Of a stretch of DNA of 64,000 nt, positions 53,840-64,000 are shown one piece after another (the stretch's first letter is position 1; the number at the start of each line of letters is the position of its first letter). The stretch is from Mytilus edulis (lineage: Eukaryota > Mollusca > Bivalvia > Mytilida > Mytilidae), in assembly GCF_963676685.1 (NCBI RefSeq), contig NC_092345.1:27923585-27987584 (forward strand), written 5' to 3'. The notes under the pieces are model-generated. The model had not been told where the DNA came from. It did not search any database and was given only the letters and a program-made list of their open reading frames with translations. A program made the position numbers and the translations under genes.

Positions 53840-54049
53840 AAGAAGAAGAAGAAGAAGAAGAAGAAGAAGAAGAAGAAGAAGAAGAAGAAGAAGAAGAAGA
53901 AGAAGAAGAAGAAGAAGAAGAAGAAGAAGAAGAAGAAGAAGAAGAAGAAGAAGAAGAAGAAGAAGAAGAAGAAGAAGAAGAAGAAGAAGAAGAAGAAGAA
54001 GAAGAAGAAGAAGAAGAAGAAGAAGAAGAAGAAGAAGAAGAAGAAGAAA
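53810..54049. repeat. (AAG)n microsatellite of about 80 units
   Basis: An essentially pure 240-base tract of AAG on the plus strand, preceded by a poly(C) run at 53781-53795. It yields apparent poly-Arg and poly-Ser ORFs that are not genes. The length is likely polymorphic. Confidence 0.97.
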
Positions 54050-54493
54050 ACTTGATTGAAGACATGAAAACCATAACGGATGCTTTGAACTTAATTTGTT
54101 TATTGTACATTTCCGATTCGAATATGTATTTGAAATTAATTTTTTTTAATACTATGGCTCCATGAAATTGGCATCCGTTTTGCTGTTAAGGGATGCATAA
54201 ATATGCCGATCGAGACCTGTCTGTTAGGAATGAGAACGCTACATAAGATGTCTAATGTATAGTTCCATGTAATTTAAAGAATCTATAGAGTGCCTGTTGA
54301 GATGTAAATTATCAGCCTCTATCCAACATAAGTCAATCGTTGTAGCATTTCCAATTTCCAATCCTTTTCATGTGTTACACTTATTTCGAATTTTTTTCGT
54401 ACTCGTCCTGGATATGCATAGAATATTTGTCACTGTAAGTTAAGCAACACCAATTAATATTAGAATTTATCAGCCTTATATTTGACTTCCTTA

Positions 54494-54595
54494 GGTCCGA
54501 GACCACAATTATTTCGTAGTGCATTTCTTTTAGAACATAAATGAAAATAAAAAAAATCCCTACTGCGCTTTCTCAAAGGAAACTTTTACAGTGTG
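54494..54595. mobile_element. partial MITE (family of 36736-37179), cut by the gap
   Basis: It starts TA-GGTCCGAGACCACAATT and matches the right end of the 36736-37179 element in inverted orientation until the assembly gap. The far end is not seen after the gap. Confidence 0.8.
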
Positions 54596-54695
54596 NNNNN
54601 NNNNNNNNNNNNNNNNNNNNNNNNNNNNNNNNNNNNNNNNNNNNNNNNNNNNNNNNNNNNNNNNNNNNNNNNNNNNNNNNNNNNNNNNNNNNNNN
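54596..54695. other. assembly gap (100 N)
   Basis: Exactly 100 N, the usual placeholder for a gap of unknown size. It falls inside a MITE whose family has inverted ends, a likely cause of the break. Confidence 0.99.
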
Positions 54696-57300
54696 TTTTC
54701 ACGCGTAGGTGGAGTTCTATATAGTGTATTTACATAGTAAACCCATCAAATTTTAGTTAATGTATAAAAAATCACCGGGTAGTCGACCCAGAACTAACTG
54801 TTTAATGCGTTAATCACTATATGATCCGAATGCATATCAAAGAGAAAGAATCTTTGATCTGGTAAAGTGCAATTTATCAAATACTTTACTGAAAAAAAAT
54901 GCGCCAAATAAATGAAGCAACAACAAAAGAGCAATTGCGTCCAATTGCTGACTTCCCTATTAAGGAAATCGATGTTTTATCTGAAAGAAAATAAAACAAA
55001 TTTATTTTATACAGTGATTTCCTACATGTCTCGAATATCATCAAAATCACCATGATAAAAGCAAATTGTACAGCATCGTAGTTATCTTGTGGAAATAAAA
55101 GGTTGGGATAAGAAACAATCGGTTTCATGTAATTCTCGCTATAAATTGACCATTTTTTCTCGGTACTATAACAATTACATATGAAAAAAATGACTCAAAG
55201 TATTTGGTTTTTTAAATGAAACCTTCATTATTTGAAGAATTAGCCAGGATGTTAGTTTTCTCGTTTGAATTGTTTTGCATTTGTCTTTTCTGTGCCTTTT
55301 ATATAGCGGACTATGCGACATGGGTTTTGTTCATTGTTGAAGGCCATACGGTGACCTATAGTTACAAATTTATATTTCATTTGGTATCTGGTGGAGAGTT
55401 GTCTCTTTTTGGTGATCATACCACATCTTCTCTTTTTATTTTTGTACTGTCCTTCGATGTCGCTTCACTCGCTTGTGCGAGATTTAATGTTTGCATTTAA
55501 CCATTTGATTAGATTGTTCGAAACCAATGCACAATGCATAAGTAACATAAGTGTTTATTGGGTGTTGGCCTAAAGTTATCAATTTGTTTTAATCCGTTGT
55601 TTGCTGTCTCATTTAGGTATTTCAGGGGTGGGTCCAGTCATTTTAAAAAGGGGGGTTCCTAACCCAGGACAAAAAGAGGGGGTTCAACTACATGTCCCCA
55701 TTCAAATGCATTGATCGTCCATAAAAGGGGGTTCCAACCCCCGGAACCCCCCCCCCCCCCCTTGGATCCGCAACTGTATTTCTTTCATCTACTTGTATTC
55801 ATTGTAGAAGTTGGGTTTGAGGTTCCAACAACAATAAAGAGGATGAAGAGCATCAGAAGCCATGTCTCCATATATATATATATCCTTTTCTTATTTATAC
55901 GTTCATTTGATATTCGGGGGAGGGGGATTGTCTTTCATTTTCATCTGTTGCTATGCAGGCCGTGTGTAAATTCAATTTCAGTAGTTTCCTGCATTTTATG
56001 TTGCATAATATTCATATATTCATTTCCATTTTGTTATATGCAAGGTTATATATTTTCAGCTCTTACCAGACCAAGTTATTCATTTTAAAAATCCTCCTCC
56101 ATAAAATTAAATCATTGTGTCCTGAACATTGGTTAGTTTTCTTCATTGACGCCTTTTCCATTCCATTTTTTTTTAATTTATACACAGACTTCATATTTAA
56201 GTTCACAGCTGTTATAAACTTAAGCTGATTCATAGTTTAGCATGTTATATTGTATAGCATCTCTTTATTGTTAAAGACTATATATATGTCACCCTGTCTT
56301 TTGTTATTTTTGTTGTGCTTTGCTATCGTGTTGACAACACCACATTTCACATCTTTATTAATTCATATTTATAGATTCACACTATTTCGGCTACATTTAT
56401 GTTATCATTGTAGATGTTTGCTTCTAGCTGTAACGTTATTAGTTTCGATATTTATACACAGGCTCTTGTCCCTGACACAAAACACTAAATAACATATATA
56501 TGTTTTGTACTTGCCTCTTCAATCTAACCTATATACCTTTAACCCTTAATATTGTTATATATACTTTTTTCCAGAGACAATTGCCAGTGATTTTATATCA
56601 GACCATTGTATGCTTCTTTCTGTATAATAGTTTTATTTCCTACAAAACCCATGCACACAGACTTGGCGAAACTTCAAAAGTTCCGGAAGAAACCCATGCT
56701 TCTAAATTGTTTCATCCCCACTAACACATACAAGACTTGATGACACAGTAATCTATAAGAGTAATCGTCCAGTACCACATCAAATGATGCAGATGACAAA
56801 CCCTTTTAGCTGCATAATAAATTGCACAATTTTCCATCTTCTCGTGCAGACTTTCTTTAGATATGATTGTCTTTTTGTCAAAGAAAAACATAACAGTTAT
56901 TAATCAAATCTGCAGTATCATTACTTAATATCAATTAAAAATCTGCTCTCTTTTCTCTACAAGGTTTAGAACAGTAGAAAGCTTTCTTTTCATTACGGTT
57001 TGAATAATTAATGCAATGTATCGTAAAGTGGCATTAGATTGTAAAGTGACCACAACAATATGTTTTAAGCTTAGAAATGCTTATCGCAGATATAACGATT
57101 GTGTATTGGGTGACAAGACAACAAAATAAGACATCTGCTGTCTTGTTCGACAACATCATAGTGTGACATGAATTGTATGCACATGTTTGATTTAACTCAT
57201 ACTATTGCAATGAGATGTTTCTATTTATCTTTTCTCTAAGCTTTTCACCGAATTTTGCAATGACTTCAATGCATGCAGAAAAGCATGTTACATCCTCTAA
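54696..57300. other. gene-free stretch with two repeat copies
   Basis: Positions 55215-55440 are a copy of the family ending in GTTGTCTC...ACCACATCTTC, with AAGGCCATACGGTGACCTA inside. Positions 55623-55776 are a GC-rich MITE. The open frames between 55711 and 56724 are hydrophobic by virtue of T-rich DNA and show no domain. Confidence 0.5.
55623..55776. mobile_element. GC-rich MITE (CAGGGGTGGGTCC...GGATCCGCAACTG)
   Basis: The left end CAGGGGTGGGTCCAG and the reverse complement of the right end, CAGTTGCGGATCCAAG, are similar. It contains a run of about 16 C. It is related in style to the element at 9809-9972. Confidence 0.65.
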
Positions 57301-57510
57301 AAGGAATAGTAAAAGAGGGGCGAATGATACCAGTTAGACTAAGAGATCGAAAATAAACTGACAACGCCATGGTTTAAAAAGAAAAAGACAGTCAAACAAT
57401 AGTACACAAGACACTAAATAGAAAAATAAAGACTAAGCAAAAAAATACAAATCCAACCAAAAACTGGGGGTGATCTCAGGTGCTCTGGAAGGGTAAGCCG
57501 ATTCCGCTTA
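57301..57510. repeat. dispersed repeat (GGTAAGC family), copy
   Basis: AGAGGGGCGAATGATACC, AATAAACTGACAACGCCATG and GGGGGTGATCTCAGGTGCTC match 16300-16510, 20810-21010 and 21290-21500. Confidence 0.7.
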
Positions 57511-60500
57511 ATGCAGTAATGATATGAGTAGCTACAATGGAAGGTAAGTATTCCTTCGACTCATTCATTATCATCTTAAAGTATATATTATTTTAAACTC
57601 TTAATTGAAATGGAGTACAATATGGTAATGAAAGTAATTATAAATCATTCTAGTCTTCCCTCTTTAGTTGAACATTGCCAGATCGAATACCCTTTAAAAA
57701 CTACACTTGATACCATATTCAGTTTAAAACAAAATAAGTAATTATAACAAAGATTAGTAATTCATTAAATAAAAAACTTATTAAAAATTAACAGGAACGC
57801 AACCAAGAAAATGGTGTTGACCTCGGTAGTTCCAGAAGGTCAGTAATTCCTGTTCTACGTTGCATTATAAATTTACATCAATAACATGATATCTAGGACT
57901 AAATCGTATAGTATAATACACAAAACAATATGGTAATCCAATATATACTGACTTAATGACTGAATTGGTACATGTCATCAGCGGTTTTAAGATTTGGAAC
58001 TCCGGACTCGGTCGTCTTTCATCTTATGTGCTGTTTCCGTTATGTTTGTCCCTATGTAGTTTAAATAACTATGGCTTTTTAATTCGGAAAAAAAGGTTTT
58101 CAAGACACAAATTAGGAACATCGTCTCAATGTTTGCTATAAAATTTATTAACATTTGAATACAAAATATGCATGTATAAGCAGTTGTCTTGTAATCGCGA
58201 GTCATTTATTACTATAGAACATTAACAGTTTTGTACTGATTGTTCCTATATCTGACATCTCTGAAGGTGAAGGTCATTCGTATATACTAACCATGCATAT
58301 TAAAGTTTACAGTATTTTGCTAATACTTTTCTTTACCTTTCATATACAATATATCGCATTTTTTAGTTAGGTAATGACAGTAAAATAAAGGGTTTGTATT
58401 ATGCTTAATTTCCGTACTTTAATTTGTCACGGGACTTAGTCATGTTGAAAACATAACAATCAAATATTCCTATCACAGTAAAACTGGTACCCATTATCGG
58501 TTCGTGTTTTATGAATGAATGTAATATCAAGTTTAAGGCCCGACCCTCATGATCTGTTCGTTAATTTTGTCAGATGAGATGTGAGTGTTTTGGTCGTTTG
58601 ACAATGTTATCTGATTTTTCCATCGCCCCATCACTTAAAATGTGAGAAAATGTTTTTTAAGTTCAAATCTGTTGTTGTTTTGAATAGAGGGTTTTTTAAT
58701 CTCGAATCATTATACATCGTAGACCTTTGTACAATTTTCACAATCTTTTGTGGTAATTGCAGACATTTCAACACCATTGTCTTCTGAGAGTCATTTTGAA
58801 TTTGATTTTACACCAATAGTACCTTAACCATCCGACCCATGTCGCGACACTAGCTCGTGGTCATTTATCTTTTCAGAGTTATCTGCTCTTTGCTGACAAG
58901 TTAACAGGATACAGTTACGGGAAAGAGAAAAGCCCGGATGATAACACATGATTGATTAGAACGTATACAACCTCTCGGCTTTTAAGAATTGCTCATGAGT
59001 AATTGCTTCTGGCAAAATACATTTAGCACTGCTTAGATAACAGTTTTTTGAAAGTTCAATTAGATAGTTAGTTCAAACTGGTTTACCCATTTTTTTTCAC
59101 AAACAATGTAAGTCCATTGATATATAAAAGCCAAACAAAGTAATGAAACATATATATATAAACATACAAGATAATGTTTAAGGTGGGAGATATTATAGGA
59201 AGAATCAATTGAAGGTATTATTCGCAACAAAAAAGAAGCAAATTAACAAATATATCGAAACCCAAGAAAATTTCAAAACGGAAAGTTCCTCCACAAAGGT
59301 TAAAATAAAAAGCTCAAACACACCAAAAGGATGGATAACAAATGTCATATTCCTGACTTGGCACAGGCATGATACGTCCATGACAAATGTCAAACGAAAA
59401 ACGACCAAAGACAAACAGCCTTCTACAAACACAATATAAAAAACTAAAAACTGACCAACACGAACTCCAACAAATAAAAACCCGGGTGATCTTAGGGTTA
59501 GTAGATCCTGATCCACATGGGACATCCGTCGTGTTGCTCACTCCAGTGATAAGTCTAATTCGGCAGGTCACATTTGAAGAAAAGAGAACAGACTATGGTA
59601 GCAACATTTGAACATTATATGTCATCTTTAAAATCGATACATGCACCATAACTTTGGAGTCTCTACTCTTCAATACCAACTTAACCTTATCTAGGTCAAC
59701 CTGCCTCAGAGGCCTTTAGATTACTAATCTTTAACTCATCATATAAGAGTGTTATACATAAATAAGTTATTCTTATATGTATGAGGTAACAAAATTGTTT
59801 AGGTTTTGGAATACTCTATGCGGCAAAGTTTACTTTAATGTCTTGTCCAATGACTTTAATGAGCGCTGTCTTCATCTTTGATTTCTGCACGTTTAGTCCA
59901 TTTATTCATAACAATGTACCCACAATAAAGTACAACATATTTTTTTATCTTTTCATTTTGAAAAATCATCGTGAAAAGTTATAGCTAATATGGTAGGATT
60001 TCCATCGGTTTCCTCCGGCGCATTCAAAAATGTCCTTTGCAAAATTGTAAGAAAAGTAGTATTTTGAATGATGCGTGTATATATACGAAGTCAAAATACT
60101 TCAACTGTCCTTTTGTTTTCGTAACACTTATCAACGACACTGTTTTTCACTGTGATTCAGCAACTGCATCTGAATGCTATTCCAATCTTAAAATGTTTTT
60201 AGAAATCTAACATTTCAAAGATTATTGACACGTCAACTGCGATTGCGCAAAGTTGTTGCTAAGGACTCCGATAGTACACACTTAAAACTGATTTGACTTC
60301 ACAAAACCAACTTTGGAATATCATCTGTTATTTTTTTTCTTTAGACATTGAAACTGGTATATCATAGTTTAATACATTGCATGACTACATTACTGAAGAT
60401 CGTAGATCTATACCGTGTCTTTTGTGGTTATGTTGGGTTATGTTTTTTTATTATTTGTTGTCTCATTAGCATTTAGTTTCAGTACTAGCATATTTGACAT

Positions 60501-63500
60501 CTTTCATGTCAGTTCTATCATCTTCAAGTGAATGCAGTTGAATAAACCTGACCAGGTTCACAGTATCATGTCCAGTCGGATTACTTACAGACGTGTGTAA
60601 CAATAACAATAATCAGCATTTGTTTGTCAATAAATTGACTTTTCTAAATAAATAGTAAATCTCGTCATGTTAGTGTCATGTGTGTTGTAATATAGTATAA
60701 CTATGTTGCGATCTTGCATTTGAGGTTTTCCCAGACAGACTATTTGTCTTTGAAAAATGACTATATAAGACAGTTACGTGTAATCAAAGTCTATATATAT
60801 ACGAGGAGCTGGATTTGGGCGGGGTCTATAATTCTCATTTTTAAATTTTTTTTTTTGCAATATTTTAACTATTCATTTTGTTTTGTCTAGACTATTATTT
60901 TTCCGTTTTTTAATATTCAAGCCAGCCTATTATTCTCTGTTCCTTTATTTTGGCACATTTTTCTGAAGTCCAATATTTTCCAATTATGCTCTATTTCGTT
61001 AAAAAAAATATCCAGACCCTTGTATATATAATATAATATATAATAATAAACTATTGAATCTATATTTACTCGATTTTACAGGACAGTAATAACAATCAAT
61101 TTTTATTTTTTATGACTGTTATAACACAATAAAATATTCAAACAAAGTTTTCTTTTTTCTAATTTTCTATTGTTATTCCTTCGGAAGCCTTTTTGCATCA
61201 TAAATCATTTTCGAATAAACCCGTAATTACGATCTAATTTGTGAATCATTGCTGGACTCGAATAAAACCAAATCCGTATTACAAGGTATTTGCTTTTTTA
61301 CATGTGTATCTTAGGATAATTCTGTTATTCCATCTCAACTAATTATGTAAGAAACCAGTTCCCGTGTCGCAATTTAAATATGTATTCCAAAGCCATTAAT
61401 AAAAGAGACATCTTAAGGCTTTAGCAAACCCTAACAGGAAATTACACAGGCGAATAGCGAAAAGCGATTTGTCTTCATTTTAAACCAAGGTTTTAATTTG
61501 ATCAAAAGGCAAAATCTAGCAATATAATGAGTATTTACAGAAAATCTGAGGTATTTGAATCTGACAGAGATATAAATGACTATTTTCACACAATTTGACA
61601 ATTATTTGAAATGAAAAATGAAAGCAGCCACGGTTCTTCATCAAACACATGGTGTATAAAAATCTAATACTATATAACTGTTCGAGAACCCAGGTTCAAT
61701 TGCATTTAAGGTATTTCATGTGCATGATATTAATGTTAATTCAGTACTTTTTTCAGTGAATTAAGTATTGTTTTTGATAGGTTTGATAAAAATAAGATGT
61801 AAACCAGAAAGAGACGTTTTCAGTGAAAACTTATTGTACTTCGACAGACGCTCATTACACACAGATTATGTTGCAGATTGGATTCCCTTTAATTTATATA
61901 TCTTGGCTCAGAATACATATTTAGAAATGTGTGGCTTCAAATTGAAAAGGAAACTATAAAGTACTAGTTACAATTGCTTGATAATGATCGATTAGCGATA
62001 TCTTGCTTGCTATGTCGTCATGAACATTTCTATATATTTCAAGGGCATACTAAATGTTACAGTGGAAACTTATTGGTGGGATTCGTGTCAAAATAAGGAG
62101 ATGTGGCACGATTGCCAATAGATCTATGTAGTTAGATCCATTCAAGACAAGATGACAAAATGTGAAACAGCTTTCAGGAGAAAATCAACGACCTGAGTTA
62201 TATTATAATAATAAACGACAAACAGTTGTGGCAAATAGCAACCAACCACATCTTCAAGAGGACAGGCTCCTGGGTGTGCTCGGCTCATAACTATTACGGG
62301 GCAAATATGTTTGCAAGCGCTCAACCCTCAGCCTTATCTCCGACATGGAACTAACAACACAAACTGAGAACAAAATGTTAAAGCAATTGTGAAGAGCTTT
62401 TATTATAACTAATTATTAAGATGAACTCAAACAGTACACATCCAACAGATTCAGTATAAAGACGTCAACAACAATTTGAGAGAAGCTTGATCCTATGCAA
62501 TACCAAATTCATGAATTAAAGTAGCGACACGATAGAGCATCATAAGTATCCATAACTAGATATATACAAAGGACAAATAATTATATATAAATCGTAGTTT
62601 TGATTACGAGCTACATTTATATGCATGGTTTTCTGTGCGACTGTGGTTTTTGTACTTCGTCTATTCTCATGTTACCTGGCATTTTGTTTACTTGTGATTT
62701 ATAATTCAACTCCCTCCCAATGTAACTCATTTTTTTCAACTCAGCTTTTATGTACGTATAATAAAAAAAATGTATTAAACGAAGTCAACGGAAAAAATAT
62801 GTACGGTTTAAATTATCTATTACGATACAAATGATCGCTGCACGCATGTGTATCCTGACAAAGAGTAATTTTTGATGGATTATATACATGTATACCTTGT
62901 GATAATTACGATAATGGGATCCGTTGTAACGTCTCGGTCGGAAATTAATTTATCTTTGAAAATGCTTGTGGTTTACCTATCACAAAATTTTTGGCCCAAT
63001 TTTTCCCAAATTACTAGGTCAACTCATTTCTGTAGTGTCTTGAAATGCCTCCAGTGAAAAAAGGATACACTGATTGCAGTAGTGCAGATTTCAATTTAGG
63101 ATACTCTCAGTATGACAGAAAGACTAAAGTTCAATTCAAACATCTATTTGGTCAATTAGAAAGTAATTATGAAAAGAAGCAATTACCATTTTATATAAAT
63201 ATTTCTTGTTTCAGACAGTGATACTATATATACCCAGATCAAATGGATTCATATTTACCTTTAAAATTTGAAAGAAAATGAATATTGTTTCGTCATATTT
63301 TTAGTTTAATATTTTAGTTTAAAGTAATGGAATGTACCGTAAAGAAGAGAAAATAACAATAAGTGTTGTAACAAATAATTAAGTCTATCGTTCATTGGTT
63401 TAAATTGATTAACTGCTGGTTGCTAAACGTCCAGTGGGAAATATTTCAAGCATGTTCAGGGTGATTTATTAGGTTGAATGAAACATTCTAAGGACTAATT

Positions 63501-64000
63501 GATTGTGTGTTGCTTAACGTCCAGTGGCAAATATGTCATGCATGTTCCGAACGATTCTAATTAATTGCTTAATTATAGAGAATTTTTAACATTATTGCTG
63601 AAAATATGTCAAAATTTTTTAAGGAAAACATCATTATCGTGCAAACCAAGGACAAATGTATTCACTGCAACAAAATGTTAAGCACGTGCAAAGTTGAGAT
63701 TAAAAGGTGTACTGTTATTTCCTCAAGGTTCGATGGCAAATGTCTTGCAATCATTCAAGTTGAGGTCTCATTAATAAATTTATCACACTGTACTGGTAGG
63801 ATCCTAAAAAATATATGCACTCCGTAAAGATGCTCGACACATTGACTGCCAATTGGAAAACAATATTTAATTTGATACAAATTTCAGTCTTACAAGAGAT
63901 GATAACATTAACGGTACCAATTTCACTAAACCAGATGCGATATGCATTTGAAGTGGCTGTGTACTTATACATCTCGTCATTGTGTCATTGTTCTTTTATA
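57511..64000. other. gene-free stretch with dispersed repeats
   Basis: Positions 59340-59560 belong to the CCTGACTTGGCACAGGCA and GGTGATCTTAGG family. Positions 62090-62470 are an inverted copy of the ATTGGCA...CCACATCT family, with GCGCTCAACCCTCAGCC. Positions 63400-63460 and 63495-63550 are two copies of the TTGCTTAACGTCCAGTGG family. Small frames, for example 62625-62834 and 63606-63827, have no domain signal. I see no tRNA, rRNA or conserved gene. Confidence 0.5.

Noticed and set aside
53748-54110. Long poly-Arg (+) and poly-Ser (-) ORFs
   Set aside because: They are translations of the AAG microsatellite and have no other coding signal.
1-64000. CRISPR arrays, operons or prokaryotic genes
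   Set aside because: None of the repeats has short regular units with unique spacers, and gene structure is eukaryotic throughout.

Overview
The window is 64 kb of AT-rich animal DNA with few host genes and very many interspersed repeats. The two host genes belong to a RING-less B-box/TRIM-like family that is hugely expanded in bivalves. Several dispersed repeat families, including a 3' tail ending near a GTCTCATTGGCA...ACCACATCT motif, look like those common in mytilid genomes. I infer a marine mussel (Mytilus or a close relative); this rests on recognition, not on a search.

Layout. 1-11.6 kb holds no recognisable gene. It contains non-autonomous DNA transposons: a hAT-like element at 2451-3466, a long inverted-repeat element at 3551-6140, a MITE with perfect 33-bp ends at 7978-8354, and a short CAG-ended MITE at 9809-9972. 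11.6-21.1 kb is a tandem duplication of about 5 kb and 4.5 kb. Each unit carries one intact single-exon B-box/coiled-coil/beta-propeller gene (11703-13373 and 16753-18432) followed by transposon-derived sequence. 21.1-26 kb holds a fold-back element, a 5'-truncated LINE and repeat fragments. 26.0-36.7 kb is a cluster of two damaged DIRS-like retroelements on the minus strand, embedded in direct repeats called A (about 200-290 bp) and B (about 1.29 kb, partly tandem). 37.8-49.9 kb is the 3' part of another retroelement that was split by a young Ty3/Gypsy element of 10.7 kb (38835-49552, minus strand). 50-54.5 kb holds an SGNH-hydrolase-like fragment, a two-type satellite array, a second fold-back element and an (AAG) tract of about 80 units. 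A 100-base assembly gap lies at 54596-54695. 54.7-64 kb shows only dispersed repeats and no gene I can support.

The Gypsy element is the most unusual object. Its two LTRs differ at one position in 327. Its integrase ends in a complete C4HC3 PHD finger with an aromatic-cage-type tryptophan. The Gag begins with a helix-hairpin-helix-like segment and a long Q/P-rich region, and Gag and Pol share one frame interrupted by a single TAA inside the capsid domain. A third ORF carries a C2H2-like finger and a ubiquitin-like C-terminus. The second notable signal is in the TRIM-like pair: the proteins have diverged much more than the non-coding DNA downstream of them.

All domain calls come from reading motifs, and percentages are by-eye counts.
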